Below, piece by piece: positions 42,012-51,831 of a DNA stretch of 64,000 bases. The notes beneath the pieces are model-generated. The model made no database searches and was not told the DNA's origin. It was given only the letters and a program-made list of their open reading frames with translations. The DNA comes from Synechocystis sp. PCC 6714 (GTDB taxonomy: Bacteria > Cyanobacteriota > Cyanobacteriia > Cyanobacteriales > Microcystaceae): positions 3,410,001 through 3,474,000 of the forward strand of contig NZ_CP007542.1 of the NCBI RefSeq assembly GCF_000478825.2. Reading direction: 5' to 3'. The first letter of the stretch is position 1, and the number at the start of each line of letters is the position of its first letter. The position numbers were made by a program, and so were the translations under genes.

Positions 42012-42734
42012 TTAGGCTTCCAACAGGGCATTAATTTGAGCTAGGGCCACGGTGGGGGCCGTCACCGCCCGCAAAATACGCTTACCGAGGGACACCGGCT
42101 GAAACCCCTTGGCGATCGCCAGGGAAATTTCGTCATCCGTCCATCCCCCTTCCGGGCCAGTGGCCAAGACAATTTGGGCTGGCAAATTACTCTGTTTCAA
42201 GTATGCCCCAAGCATAGGGCTATTTAAACGGGTCACACAGAGCAAAGCCAGGGTTTCTGGCCCCACAACTTCCTCCACAAATTCAGCAAAGGTTAAAGGG
42301 GATGCCACTGGCGGTAACCATTGCCGCTCCGACTGTTCCGCCGCTTCCGTGACAATACGTTGCCAACGCTGGAGCTTGTTTTTGCTTGGTTGCAGGAGAG
42401 TGCGTTCCGTCAGTAAAGGTTGAAAAGCTGTGGCTCCCAACTCCGTGCAAGGACGAATAATTTCCTCAAACCCACTGCCCTTTGGTAAGGCGATCGCCAA
42501 CGTGACTGGGATAGGTAATTCATTCCGTTCACTAACCGTTTCTAACAATTGGGCTGTGCCATCATCAACATCATTTAACCGGGCCCGCCATACCCCGCCG
42601 CTCCCGTCCAGCACCATGAAACCGTCCCCCATTTGCAGCCGCAATACCCGCTGGAGATAATGACGCTGGGGAGCAGTCAAAATAACCGTGACATCAGTAA
42701 TTTGCTCTGGGGCAACGACCAAGCGGTAGGCCAT
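42012..42734 (-). CDS. rsmE: 16S rRNA m3U1498 methyltransferase RsmE
   Basis: 240 residues from the ATG at 42734 (MAYRLVVAPEQI); the frame is open upstream to 42848, but family members start here. SPOUT-class enzyme methylating U1498 of 16S rRNA. Visible: HYLQRVLRLQMGDGFMVLDG at the N-terminal PUA-like domain, IALPKGSGFEEIIRPCTELG, AAEQSERQWLPPV, and the SAM-binding knot ATGPEGGWTDDEI followed by SLGKRILRAVTAPTVALAQI. Length is normal. The gene is divergent from rsmA, about 130 bases away. Confidence 0.94.
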   Translation of the reverse strand: MAYRLVVAPEQITDVTVILTAPQRHYLQRVLRLQMGDGFMVLDGSGGVWRARLNDVDDGTAQLLETVSERNELPIPVTLAIALPKGSGFEEIIRPCTELGATAFQPLLTERTLLQPSKNKLQRWQRIVTEAAEQSERQWLPPVASPLTFAEFVEEVVGPETLALLCVTRLNSPMLGAYLKQSNLPAQIVLATGPEGGWTDDEISLAIAKGFQPVSLGKRILRAVTAPTVALAQINALLEA

Positions 42735-42865
42735 AACAAAATAATTGAGGAATTTTTCCTCGGTAAAATCACACCTCAAATGGCGGCGGAGGATAGGACA
42801 AATTGTACAATGGGCTTCTGGCATTGCCTCGGCAGGGCAGTGAACCAAGCATTAAGCAAAATTTT

Positions 42866-43708
42866 ATGGCTTTTCGACCCCGCAAACGCTTTGGCCAACA
42901 TTGGCTGAATCATCAACCAACTTTACAGGCCATTGTGGCGGCGGCAGATATCCAGACCGGCGATCGCCTCTTGGAAATTGGCCCCGGCATGGGGGTGCTA
43001 ACCAAACAATTATTGGCCACAGGTAATCCAGTGGTGGCGGTGGAGCTAGACCGGGATTTATGTCTTAAATTACGCAAAAAATTAGGGCAAAGGGAAAATT
43101 TTCTGCTCTTGGAAGGGGATATATTGAAATTAGATTTAAACGCCTTATTACAAGATTTTTCCCAATTTTCACCCCTCAATAAAGTAGTAGCTAATATTCC
43201 CTATAACATCACTAGTCCGATTTTGGAACTACTGTTGGGTACCATCCAAAAACCGAGGGTACCAGGCTTTGAAACCATCGTTTTATTAGTGCAAAAAGAA
43301 ATTGCCGAACGGTTAACAGCCCAGCTCAGCACCAAAGCCTACGGTGCCCTATCGGTGCGGATGCAATACCTAGCCCGGGTGGATTGGATTGTGGATGTGC
43401 CCCCCAAAGCCTTTACGCCGCCCCCTAAAGTCGATTCCGCCGTCATTCGTTTAACTCCCTACCCCGTGGACCAGTTACCAGGCGATCGCCGTTTATTGGA
43501 TCAACTCCTCCGCTTAGGATTCGCCAATCGCCGTAAAATGTTACGCAATAACCTCAAGGGATTACTCGCTCCAGAACAATTAGCCTCGTTATTAGAACAG
43601 TTAGCTTTGCCAGAAACTGCCCGGGCGGAAGATTTGAGCTTAGAGCAATGGTTAGAGTTAACTGAAAATTTAACTAATTCATCGCCGACTTTTTTAACCC
43701 CAACCTAA
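42866..43708 (+). CDS. rsmA: 16S rRNA (adenine1518/1519-N6) dimethyltransferase RsmA (KsgA)
   Basis: 280 residues from the ATG at 42866 ([14 protein letters not shown]); the frame is open to 42803. Typical KsgA motifs: [29 protein letters not shown] (SAM site), [25 protein letters not shown] (NIPY catalytic motif) and [14 protein letters not shown] near the C-terminus. It dimethylates two adenines in helix 45 of 16S rRNA. It overlaps ispE by one base (TAATG), so the two are translationally coupled, an arrangement also present in PCC 6803 vicinity by memory. Confidence 0.96.
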   Translation: MAFRPRKRFGQHWLNHQPTLQAIVAAADIQTGDRLLEIGPGMGVLTKQLLATGNPVVAVELDRDLCLKLRKKLGQRENFLLLEGDILKLDLNALLQDFSQFSPLNKVVANIPYNITSPILELLLGTIQKPRVPGFETIVLLVQKEIAERLTAQLSTKAYGALSVRMQYLARVDWIVDVPPKAFTPPPKVDSAVIRLTPYPVDQLPGDRRLLDQLLRLGFANRRKMLRNNLKGLLAPEQLASLLEQLALPETARAEDLSLEQWLELTENLTNSSPTFLTPT

Positions 43709-44655
43709 TGCATTCCTACACCCTCCATGCCCCGGCCAAAATTAATCTTTTCCTCGAAATTCTTGGCGATCGCCCCGACGGTTTCCACGAGCTGGTGATG
43801 GTGTTGCAGAGCATTGCCCTGGGAGATGAAATTACCGTGCGGGCCAATGGTACCGATGATATCCGCCTCAGTTGTGGGGACAGTCCCCTGGCCAACGATG
43901 CCACTAATTTGGCCTACCGGGCGGCCCAGTTGATGATCAACCATTTTCCCCAGGCCCATGACAATTACGGTGGCGTAGATATTACCCTGACCAAAAATAT
44001 TCCCATGGCGGCGGGCTTAGCGGGCGGTTCGGCCGATGCGGCGGCGGTGTTGGTGGGTTTAGACCTGCTCTGGAATTTGGGCTTAACCAGGCCGGAATTG
44101 GAACAGTTGGCGACTCAACTGGGGTCCGATATTCCCTTTTGCATTGGCGGTGGCACGGCGATCGCCACGGGGCGGGGGGAAAAGTTAGACCCCTTACCGG
44201 ACGGGGATTGTTTCTGGGTGGTGCTGGCCAAACATCGTTCCCTGGAAGTTTCTACCCCCTGGGCTTACCAAACTTATCGGCAACAGTTCGGACATAGTTA
44301 CTTAAACGATGACCAGTCCCAACAGGCCCGGCGCAAAACCATCCATGCGGGGCCCCTCCTCCAGGGCATTCACCACCGCAACCCAGGGCAAATTGCCAGC
44401 CATATCCACAACGATTTGGAAAAAGTTGTTCTCCCGGCCCATCAGCCCGTGGCCAAGTTACGCCAGGCATTGCAGTCAGGGGGGGGATTGGGCACCATGA
44501 TGTCCGGCTCCGGCCCCAGCGTGTTTACCCTTTGCCGAGGGCAGGCAGAAGCGGAACAGGTGCTGGTGATCGCCAAAGAAAAATTAAACGATCCCGACGT
44601 GGATTTTTGGTTAACCCACACCATCGGCCACGGGATCCAAATTGTTAATAATTGA
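43708..44655 (+). CDS. ispE: 4-diphosphocytidyl-2-C-methyl-D-erythritol kinase IspE
   Basis: 315 residues. GHMP kinase of the MEP isoprenoid pathway, upstream of carotenoids, the chlorophyll phytyl tail and quinones. Motifs: [20 protein letters not shown] at the N-terminus, the Gly-rich ATP loop [39 protein letters not shown], and [12 protein letters not shown] near the C-terminus. Length is normal. The start overlaps the rsmA stop by one base. Confidence 0.96.
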   Translation: MHSYTLHAPAKINLFLEILGDRPDGFHELVMVLQSIALGDEITVRANGTDDIRLSCGDSPLANDATNLAYRAAQLMINHFPQAHDNYGGVDITLTKNIPMAAGLAGGSADAAAVLVGLDLLWNLGLTRPELEQLATQLGSDIPFCIGGGTAIATGRGEKLDPLPDGDCFWVVLAKHRSLEVSTPWAYQTYRQQFGHSYLNDDQSQQARRKTIHAGPLLQGIHHRNPGQIASHIHNDLEKVVLPAHQPVAKLRQALQSGGGLGTMMSGSGPSVFTLCRGQAEAEQVLVIAKEKLNDPDVDFWLTHTIGHGIQIVNN

Positions 44656-44767
44656 CCCGGATCAATCAATTGCGGCAGAAATTCCCCCTACATCTGCCCA
44701 TCCTCCCTGGGGTAGGATAACCTAACAGGGTTTTAACCCCAAATTGACCGCCTTACCTAAACTCAGC

Positions 44768-45745
44768 ATGGATATTAAGCACGGCTTTGTGGACTCCATT
44801 GGCCACACCCCCTTGATTCGCCTCAACAGTTTCAGTGACGAAACCGGCTGTGAAATTTTAGGCAAAGCAGAATTTATGAACCCCGGTGGCTCCGTCAAAG
44901 ACCGGGCGGCCCTGGGCATCATTGAAACCGCTGAAAAAGAAGGGAAACTCAAACCTGGCGGCACGGTGGTGGAAGGCACAGCGGGTAATACGGGCATTGG
45001 TCTAGCCCACATCTGCAATGCCAAGGGTTATAAATGTTTAATTGTCATTCCCGACACCCAATCCCAGGAAAAAATTGATTTACTCCGCACCCTGGGGGCC
45101 GAGGTAAGAACGGTGCCCGCAGTGCCCTACCGGGATCCCAACAATTATGTCAAACTCTCCGGACGCATTGCCGCAGAATTAGACAACGCCATTTGGGCTA
45201 ATCAATTTGACAATTTGGCTAACCGTGAAGCCCATTACAACAGTACGGGCCCCGAAATTTGGCAACAAACGGACGGTAAAGTGGATGTGTGGGTAGCGGC
45301 CACCGGCACCGGGGGAACCTATGCAGGGGTGGCCCTCTACCTCAAAGAACAGTCTGAAGCGGTGCAATGTGTAGTGGCGGACCCCATGGGCAGTGGCCTC
45401 TACAGCTTCATCAAAACCGGAGCCATTAACCCCAGCGGCAATTCCATCACCGAAGGTATTGGCAACAGTCGCATCACCGCCAATATGGAAAATGTGCCCA
45501 TTGATGATGCGGTGCAAATTGACGACCCAGAAGCATTGCGGGTGGTGTACCAACTTCTACGGCGGGATGGCCTATTCATGGGCGGCTCTGTAGGTATTAA
45601 TGTGGGAGCAGCCTATCAGCTGGCGAAGAAATTAGGGCCGGGCCATACCATTGTTACTGTACTTTGTGATGGGGGTGCCCGTTACCAGTCCCGCCTTTAC
45701 AATGCCGAGTGGTTGACCAGTAAGGGCTTAACCGTTCCCAATTAA
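44768..45745 (+). CDS. cysM: Cysteine synthase (O-acetylserine sulfhydrylase)
   Basis: 325 residues from the ATG at 44768 (MDIKHGFVDSIGHTPLIRLN); a TTG at 44744 is upstream in frame. PLP-dependent enzyme making cysteine from O-acetylserine and sulfide. The PLP lysine is in NPGGSVKDRAALGI near residue 42; GTAGNTGIGLAHICNAKGY is the substrate loop, ATGTGGTYAGVALYLKEQ the phosphate-binding loop. The equivalent gene in PCC 6803 is, by memory, sll0712 (named cysM) next to ispE. The CysK/CysM assignment cannot be settled by eye. It ends directly against the convergent malic enzyme gene. Confidence 0.9.
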   Translation: MDIKHGFVDSIGHTPLIRLNSFSDETGCEILGKAEFMNPGGSVKDRAALGIIETAEKEGKLKPGGTVVEGTAGNTGIGLAHICNAKGYKCLIVIPDTQSQEKIDLLRTLGAEVRTVPAVPYRDPNNYVKLSGRIAAELDNAIWANQFDNLANREAHYNSTGPEIWQQTDGKVDVWVAATGTGGTYAGVALYLKEQSEAVQCVVADPMGSGLYSFIKTGAINPSGNSITEGIGNSRITANMENVPIDDAVQIDDPEALRVVYQLLRRDGLFMGGSVGINVGAAYQLAKKLGPGHTIVTVLCDGGARYQSRLYNAEWLTSKGLTVPN

Positions 45746-47137
45746 CTATTCCCCTGCTACCCCTTCGTTACGGGCGGCCAACTGCACAGCACCGGCCACG
45801 GTGGGAGCCACCCGATTGTCGAAAACCGAAGGAATGATATGTTCCCTGTCCAACGTATTGCCATGGACCAAAGAGGCGATCGCCTTGGCCGCTTCTATGC
45901 ACATGGTGTTGGTGATGATACTGGCTCGACAGTCAATGGCTCCCCGGAAAACCCCTGGAAAAGCTAGCACGTTGTTAATTTGGTTGGGATAATCACTGCG
46001 CCCTGTGGCAATGACCGCCGCATCCTCTTGGATTAATTCCGGTTGAATTTCTGGAATGGGATTGGCCATGGCAAACACGATGGGGTCCTTGGCCATGGAC
46101 TGCACCATTTCCCTGGTCACCACCCCCGGCGCACTCACCCCTAAAAATACGTCCGCTCCGGCCATGGCATCGGCTAAGGTTCCTGCCGCTGGTACGGCAA
46201 AGCTTTGCTTTTTACTGTTTAGATCTGTACGATTTTGGGAAACAATGCCCTTGGAATCGCAAATCCAAATATTGGTGGCCCCCGATTCCTGGAGCAATTC
46301 GGCGATCGCCAACCCAGCGGCCCCAGCGCCATTGATGACAATGCGAACGGTAGCCATGGCTTTGCCAACAAATTTGAGGGCATTTAACAAAGCGGCTAGG
46401 GTGACAATGGCGGTACCATGCTGGTCATCATGAAAAACAGGAATATTGAGTTCTTTTTTTAGCCGAGCTTCAATTTCAAAGCAACGGGGAGCGGCAATAT
46501 CTTCCAAATTTACCCCCCCAAACACCGGGGCGATCGCCTTAACCGTGCGGATAATTTCTTCCGTGTCCTGGGTATCCAAACAGATAGGAAAAGCGTCCAG
46601 TTGGGCGAACTCCTTGAATAACATGGCCTTGCCTTCCATCACCGGCAGGGCTGCCTCCGGGCCAAGGTTGCCTAACCCCAACACCGCACTGCCATCGGTC
46701 ACCACCGCCACCGTATTGCTTTTAATGGTGAGGGAATAGACTTTTTCGGGATCTTCGGCGATCGCCCGACAGATGCGCCCCACCCCCGGGGTGTAGGCCA
46801 TGGCCAAATCCGATTGGGACGTGAGGGGAATACGACTAACAACGCTAATTTTTCCCTGGCGATGCAGATCAAAAGTACGATCAGAAACTTTCAGCAATTT
46901 GACATTGTCCAGAGCCTTAACCGCCCCAATAATCTTTTCGGCGTGCTCACTGCTAGAGGCATCCACCGCAATTTCCCGCCGGGTTAACTTGAGATTACTT
47001 TCGATCAAAGAAATCTGTCCAAAGCTTCCCCCCGCATCGGCGATCGCCTGGGTAACGCTGGCCAAAGTCCCGGCGTGGTTGGGTAACTCCAAAAGGAGAC
47101 TGACGCTGTAACTAGGATTGGGGGTAAGGCTAACCAT
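45746..47137 (-). CDS. Malic enzyme with N-terminal ACT domain
   Basis: 463 residues. Residues 1-85 form an ACT-type regulatory domain (SVSLLLELPNHAGTLASVTQ). The malic-enzyme body follows: LAMAYTPGVGRICRAIAED, VTDGSAVLGLGNLGPEAALP, NLEDIAAPRCFEIEARLKKE, VFHDDQHGTAIVTLAALLNA and the NAD(P)-binding motif VINGAGAAGLAIAELLQ. It decarboxylates malate to pyruvate; in PCC 6803 the equivalent slr0721 (me) supports growth in light by memory. The ACT domain suggests ligand control. The coenzyme is not assigned. It ends base-to-base with cysteine synthase. Confidence 0.94.
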   Translation of the reverse strand: MVSLTPNPSYSVSLLLELPNHAGTLASVTQAIADAGGSFGQISLIESNLKLTRREIAVDASSSEHAEKIIGAVKALDNVKLLKVSDRTFDLHRQGKISVVSRIPLTSQSDLAMAYTPGVGRICRAIAEDPEKVYSLTIKSNTVAVVTDGSAVLGLGNLGPEAALPVMEGKAMLFKEFAQLDAFPICLDTQDTEEIIRTVKAIAPVFGGVNLEDIAAPRCFEIEARLKKELNIPVFHDDQHGTAIVTLAALLNALKFVGKAMATVRIVINGAGAAGLAIAELLQESGATNIWICDSKGIVSQNRTDLNSKKQSFAVPAAGTLADAMAGADVFLGVSAPGVVTREMVQSMAKDPIVFAMANPIPEIQPELIQEDAAVIATGRSDYPNQINNVLAFPGVFRGAIDCRASIITNTMCIEAAKAIASLVHGNTLDREHIIPSVFDNRVAPTVAGAVQLAARNEGVAGE

Positions 47138-47430
47138 AGGGCGATCGAAAGGGGTTTGAAAAGTAACAATCTAAACAGGCCGTTGAGGCCATGGTCTCTC
47201 CTCGATTATGCTTGATCTGTGACCCTTGCTTACCAAGGGTTTGCCCTAGCTGTCAGGGTTTGCCCATCTATAATTTTTTGCCAGCCAGGTTCACCGAGCT
47301 AAATTCGGGCTTGGATTAGGGGGTAAAAGGTCCCCCAGGTTTGGGATATTTACAGGGCGAATCCAGACTTTGCAGACGTCCTTCTTCTTAATTTTTATTT
47401 TTGTCCGTTGCCTGTTCAATATCCCCATTT

Positions 47431-48003
47431 ATGCAAGATTCCCCCGCCCCTTCCCCTTGGCAATTGATCAAAGAAAATGCCCCACTATTAGTTATTGCTC
47501 TGCTGTTAGCTTTGTTACTGCGCTTTTTTGTGGCGGAACCCCGTTATATTCCCTCCGATTCCATGTTGCCCACCCTTGAACAAGGCGATCGCCTGGTGGT
47601 GGAAAAAGTCTCATACCATTTCCATCCGCCCCAGGTGGGAGACATCATAGTTTTCCATCCGCCGGAGTTGTTGCAGGTACAGGGCTACAAAGGAGACCAA
47701 GCTTTTATTAAACGGGTAATTGCAGTGCCGGGGCAAACGGTGGAAGTTAACAACGGCATTGTTTATCGGGATGGCCAACCTTTGCAGGAAGAGTATATTT
47801 TAGAACCGCCCCAATATAATCTGCCCGCAGTGCGGGTGCCCGAAGGTCAGGTTTTCGTTATGGGGGATAACCGCAACAACAGTAACGATTCCCATGTGTG
47901 GGGCTTTTTACCCCAGGAAAATATCATTGGCCATGCCCTATTCCGCTTTTTTCCCGCCAGCCGTTGGGGACAGTTAGCCAGCCCTAGTCCATCCCTGGGT
48001 TGA
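47431..48003 (+). CDS. lepB: Signal peptidase I LepB
   Basis: 190 residues from the ATG at 47431 (MQDSPAPSPWQLIKENAPLL); the frame is open to 47401. One N-terminal membrane helix (LLVIALLLALLLRFFVAE) is followed by the catalytic Ser region RYIPSDSMLPTLEQGDRLVV, the Lys region GDQAFIKRVIAVPGQTV, and VFVMGDNRNNSNDSHVWGFL. It cleaves signal peptides of exported proteins on the periplasmic or lumenal side. It resembles LepB1 (sll0716) of PCC 6803 by memory, also near ispE, cysM and malic enzyme. Confidence 0.95.
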   Translation: MQDSPAPSPWQLIKENAPLLVIALLLALLLRFFVAEPRYIPSDSMLPTLEQGDRLVVEKVSYHFHPPQVGDIIVFHPPELLQVQGYKGDQAFIKRVIAVPGQTVEVNNGIVYRDGQPLQEEYILEPPQYNLPAVRVPEGQVFVMGDNRNNSNDSHVWGFLPQENIIGHALFRFFPASRWGQLASPSPSLG

Positions 48004-48064
48004 CCATCCGATTTGCTTGACCTTGTCAATGGCGGCGAGAAAAATCAGCTAAAAGCCCATTAAT

Positions 48065-48084
48065 GCCAAGGATCATGCCTTGGC
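48065..48084 (+). promoter_or_regulatory. Perfect hairpin in the pnp leader
   Basis: GCCAAGG, loop ATCATG, CCTTGGC make a perfect 7-bp stem about 90 bases before the pnp start, with a HIP1 octamer directly after. It lacks a T-run. PNPase controls its own mRNA through a leader stem in other bacteria, so a leader role is possible but unproven. Confidence 0.35.
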
Positions 48085-48174
48085 GATCGCCGTCCGGTCG
48101 GCCCACGGTTCGTCAATGGTGTTAGGATCTCCTGAGAAGAAGAAACGTCATACCACATAAGGAAAACACGTTAA

Positions 48175-50331
48175 ATGCAAGAGTTTGACAAGTCCATATC
48201 CTTCGACGGACGGGATATAAGACTCAAAATGGGAACCCTAGCCCCGCAAGCAGGGGGTTCAGTCCTCATTCAATCCGGTGATACGGCGGTGTTGGTCACG
48301 GCGACCAGAGCTAAAGGAAGAGATGGCATTGATTTTCTCCCCTTAACGGTGGACTACGAAGGAAGACTGTATGCCGCAGGTCGTATTCCGGGAGGTTTTT
48401 TAAGGCGGGAAGGGCGACCCCCAGAGAAAGCTACACTGATCAGCCGCCTCATTGACCGTCCTTTGCGGCCCCTTTTTCCCCATTGGTTACGGGATGAGTT
48501 ACAGGTAATTGCCACTACCCTGTCTATGGATGAGGAAGTTCCCCCCGATGTACTAGCGGTGACCGGGGCTTCCGTGGCGGTAATTCTAGCCCAGATACCC
48601 TTCAAAGGCCCCATGGCCGCTGTGCGGGTGGGCTTAGTGGGGGATGATTTTATTATTAATCCCACCTATCGGGAAGTGTACAACGGCGATTTAGACCTAG
48701 TGGTAGCCGGCACCCCCGCCGGCATTGTTATGGTGGAAGCCGGGGCCAATCAACTGCCAGAGCAGGACATCATCGAAGCCATCGATTTTGGCTATGAAGC
48801 GGTGCAGGACTTGATCAACGCCCAACAGGAATTGATGACGGACCTGGGCATTACCCTTGCTACTTCCGAACCTCCTCCGGTCAATACCGCCGTAGAAAAG
48901 TTTATCGAAAGCAGGGCCGCTAAAAAAATCATCACCGTGCTCGGTCAATTTGACCTGGGTAAAGATGGTCGGGATACCGCCCTTGATGAAATTAAAGCCA
49001 CCGAAGTGGAAGCGGCGATCGCCGAGTTACCGGAAACCGATCCCGTCAAACAAAGCGTGGAAGAAGATCCCAAACTACTAGGTAATCTTTACAAAGCATT
49101 GACCAAAAAGTTAATGCGGAAACAGATTGTTGAAGAAGGGGTGCGGGTGGATGGCCGCAAACTCGAACAGGTACGCCCCATTAGTTGTGAAGTGGGCTTT
49201 CTGCCCCGGCGAGTCCATGGCAGTGGTTTATTTAACCGGGGTTTAACCCAAGTTCTATCCCTGGCTACCCTTGGTTCCCCCGGCGATGCCCAAGACTTAG
49301 CGGACGATCTCCATCCCGAAGACGAAAAACGCTATCTGCACCATTACAACTTTCCCCCCTACTCCGTTGGCGAAGCTCGCCCCATGCGTTCCCCCGGCCG
49401 TCGGGAAATTGGCCACGGTGCCCTAGCGGAACGGGCAATTATTCCCGTACTGCCTGCCCAGGAAGACTTTCCCTATGTGGTGCGGGTTGTGTCGGAAGTT
49501 CTTTCCTCCAACGGTTCTACCTCCATGGGATCCGTTTGTGGTTCCACCCTTGCTCTGATGGATGCCGGGGTACCGATTAAAAAACCCGTCAGTGGCGCCG
49601 CCATGGGTTTAATCAAGGAAGGGGATGAAATTCGCATTCTCACTGATATTCAGGGCATTGAAGATTTCCTTGGGGATATGGACTTCAAGGTGGCCGGAAC
49701 CGATTCCGGTATTACCGCCCTGCAAATGGATATGAAAATTGATGGTCTGAGCATGGAAGTGGTGTCCAAGGCCATCATGCAAGCTCTTCCCGCCCGGTTC
49801 CATATCCTAGACAAAATGTTGGCGACGATCCGGGAACCCCGCCCTGAGTTGTCTCCCTTTGCCCCCCGGTTATTAACCCTGAAAATTGAACCGGAACACA
49901 TCGGCATGGTCATTGGGCCCGGCGGTAAAACCATTAAGGGCATCACGGAACAAACCAGTTGTAAGATTGACATTGCCGACGACGGCACCGTTACCATTGC
50001 TTCCAGTGAAGGGGAACGGGCAGAACGGGCTCGGCAGATGATTTACAACATGACCCGTAAGCTCAACGAAGGGGAAGTTTACCTCGGTCGTGTAACCCGG
50101 ATCATTCCCATTGGTGCCTTTGTGGAAGTGCTGCCCGGTAAAGAGGGCATGATCCACATTTCCCAGTTAACGGAAGGCCGGGTTGGCAAAGTGGAAGATG
50201 AAGTGGGCGTGGGGGATGAGGTCATTGTCAAAGTACGGGAAATTGACAGTAAGGGCCGCTTGAACCTAACCCGCTTGGGCATTCATCCCGATGAAGCGGC
50301 GGAAGCCCGTCGTAACGCTAGCCGGAGTTAA
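48175..50331 (+). CDS. pnp: Polynucleotide phosphorylase PNPase
   Basis: 718 residues. Two RNase PH-like domains: the first with [20 protein letters not shown] and [20 protein letters not shown]; the second with [38 protein letters not shown] and [23 protein letters not shown] domain follows ([20 protein letters not shown]), then an S1 domain ([20 protein letters not shown]) ending near residue 705. The order and length are standard. PNPase degrades RNA phosphorolytically and adds heteropolymeric tails in cyanobacteria. A strong terminator follows at 50366-50398. Confidence 0.97.
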   Translation: MQEFDKSISFDGRDIRLKMGTLAPQAGGSVLIQSGDTAVLVTATRAKGRDGIDFLPLTVDYEGRLYAAGRIPGGFLRREGRPPEKATLISRLIDRPLRPLFPHWLRDELQVIATTLSMDEEVPPDVLAVTGASVAVILAQIPFKGPMAAVRVGLVGDDFIINPTYREVYNGDLDLVVAGTPAGIVMVEAGANQLPEQDIIEAIDFGYEAVQDLINAQQELMTDLGITLATSEPPPVNTAVEKFIESRAAKKIITVLGQFDLGKDGRDTALDEIKATEVEAAIAELPETDPVKQSVEEDPKLLGNLYKALTKKLMRKQIVEEGVRVDGRKLEQVRPISCEVGFLPRRVHGSGLFNRGLTQVLSLATLGSPGDAQDLADDLHPEDEKRYLHHYNFPPYSVGEARPMRSPGRREIGHGALAERAIIPVLPAQEDFPYVVRVVSEVLSSNGSTSMGSVCGSTLALMDAGVPIKKPVSGAAMGLIKEGDEIRILTDIQGIEDFLGDMDFKVAGTDSGITALQMDMKIDGLSMEVVSKAIMQALPARFHILDKMLATIREPRPELSPFAPRLLTLKIEPEHIGMVIGPGGKTIKGITEQTSCKIDIADDGTVTIASSEGERAERARQMIYNMTRKLNEGEVYLGRVTRIIPIGAFVEVLPGKEGMIHISQLTEGRVGKVEDEVGVGDEVIVKVREIDSKGRLNLTRLGIHPDEAAEARRNASRS

Positions 50332-50365
50332 TTGTTAGTCAACGACCATTAAAACTCTGTATTAT

Positions 50366-50398
50366 TCCCCTAAGGTTCGATATCTTGGGGGATTTTTT
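50366..50398 (+). terminator. Rho-independent terminator after pnp
   Basis: TCCCCTAAG (50366-50374) and CTTGGGGGA (50384-50392) form a 9-bp stem with one T-G wobble and a nine-base loop, followed by six T. It lies 35 bases after the pnp stop. Confidence 0.88.
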
Positions 50399-50427
50399 GC
50401 TCATTTTGCAAATTTCTGGCAAATTCT

Positions 50428-50838
50428 ATGACTTTTCCCAGCAAACATAAACAAATTGGCGTAGCGGTGATTATTAATGACCAAGGTGAAGTATTAATCG
50501 ATCGCCGTCCGGTGGGAGGTTCCTTTGGGGGATTGTGGGAATTTCCTGGGGGGAAACTGGAGCCGGGGGAAACAGCAGCGGAATGTATTGTCCGGGAGGT
50601 ACGGGAAGAAATTGCCATTGAGGTAGCGGTGGGGGAATCCCTCATCACCATTGACCATAGCTATCCCCAGGTGCGCCTAACTCTCTACGTCCATCTGTGC
50701 CAATATCTTTCGGGGCAACCCCAAACCCTCGCCTGTGAAGAAATTCGCTGGGTGGCGATCGCCGATTTGGCAAAATACAATTTTCCTAAGGCCAATGGAG
50801 AGATTATTCAAGCCTTGCGCCAAAAATTTCCCGGTTAA
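50428..50838 (+). CDS. Nudix hydrolase, MutT/8-oxo-dGTP diphosphatase type
   Basis: 136 residues. The Nudix box GGKLEPGETAAECIVREV, continuing REEI, fits G-x5-E-x7-REU-x-EE-x-GU closely, at about residues 40-62. Preceding residues (VAVIINDQGEVLIDRRPVG) and GGLWEFPGG are typical of the MutT branch that removes oxidised dGTP. The substrate is a family inference. The start ATG (MTFPSKHKQIGVAVIIND) lies just past the pnp terminator. Confidence 0.9.
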   Translation: MTFPSKHKQIGVAVIINDQGEVLIDRRPVGGSFGGLWEFPGGKLEPGETAAECIVREVREEIAIEVAVGESLITIDHSYPQVRLTLYVHLCQYLSGQPQTLACEEIRWVAIADLAKYNFPKANGEIIQALRQKFPG

Positions 50839-50877
50839 TGTTCACCCTGTGGCACGAACTTGACCCTGGGGATTCCT

Positions 50878-51732
50878 TTATCCAAGTCGGGGAAAGCGTA
50901 AATTGAGCAAAATTGATTGGGCATAGTTCAAGAAACTATTTGGCTGGCGGGCCTGGAGCCAAATCCTTCCCTGGCCGGTGAAGCGGCATAGTCTACCCTT
51001 ACCGCCCCACACATCTCCCCGCAATCGGTCAGTGGCAAGGCCTTCCTGCTTAGTCATTTCGTAATCCAGGGTATCTTCAAAGGCAACGATGTAATCAGGG
51101 TTATAGGCTAGGGTGCCATCAATGGGAACCTCCACTAAACCGCCGTAAAGACTAAACCATAAATCCCCCTGGCCCACCAAACGCAATAAAAAACTCTGGC
51201 TATCGTTGTAGAAATGCTTCATGCTGACGAAATTGGTATCAATTTTCACCGTCGGCTGACAGGCAAGGAAATTATCTGCCCGTAGATAAAGCCCCTTCTC
51301 TATGGTTAAAAAATGGTGACAAATATCCCCCGGCAAAGGAGGAGCTAAATGGAGATGACCAACGTTTTGTTCCGCCGTAAACTGGTTGAGAAATAAGGCA
51401 TCAATCCCTAGAGCCTTGCGTAAAATATCCAGTAATCCTCCCCGCAACTTATTCACAAAGAGAATGTGACGGTCCATGGCGGTGACCGCGTTAGCATCAA
51501 CAAAGACAATTTGGCCAGGCTTAAGGGTCAATGCCACGGTGGCGTATAGGCCATGGCCATTGATGCTGTAGGGCAAATTAAACTCATCATCCACTGGACG
51601 ACCTTGATTCTCCCCCACAACTTCCCGGGGATGGGCAAAGAGATGCTGGGTGTAGTCCTCTTCCAGTTCCTCGTCGGAGTCGACTTGCTCCAGACTTTGT
51701 TCGAGTTTTTCTAGGGATTCTTCTTCCATCAT
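50878..51732 (-). CDS. AIM24-family protein (third of three tandem genes)
   Basis: 284 residues from the ATG pair at 51732 (MMEEESLEKLEQSL); a TTG at 51747 is upstream. The N-terminal 70 residues are acidic, followed by an AIM24/TRAP-like beta-prism domain: NGHGLYATVALTLKPGQIVF, HILFVNKLRGGLLDIL, VGHLHLAPPLPGDICHHFLT and LVGQGDLWFSLYGGLVEVP. Bacterial AIM24 homologues have no firm biochemical function; the mitochondrial one is linked to inner-membrane organisation. It lies about 100 bases downstream of a second AIM24 gene and is the most divergent of the three. Confidence 0.82.
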   Translation of the reverse strand: MMEEESLEKLEQSLEQVDSDEELEEDYTQHLFAHPREVVGENQGRPVDDEFNLPYSINGHGLYATVALTLKPGQIVFVDANAVTAMDRHILFVNKLRGGLLDILRKALGIDALFLNQFTAEQNVGHLHLAPPLPGDICHHFLTIEKGLYLRADNFLACQPTVKIDTNFVSMKHFYNDSQSFLLRLVGQGDLWFSLYGGLVEVPIDGTLAYNPDYIVAFEDTLDYEMTKQEGLATDRLRGDVWGGKGRLCRFTGQGRIWLQARQPNSFLNYAQSILLNLRFPRLG

Positions 51733-51831
51733 GGCGGTGGTGGGCAAGGGAGGGATGGGGCAAGCTTGGTTTAGGATTCCGTTGACTGCGTCGTTTTTGT
51801 ACTAATTTTTAGTCTGATTGTTAGAATTTTT

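Noticed and set aside
45179-45553. 124-residue open frame opposite cysteine synthase
   Set aside because: Shadow frame; His/Gly-rich composition comes from reading the complementary strand.
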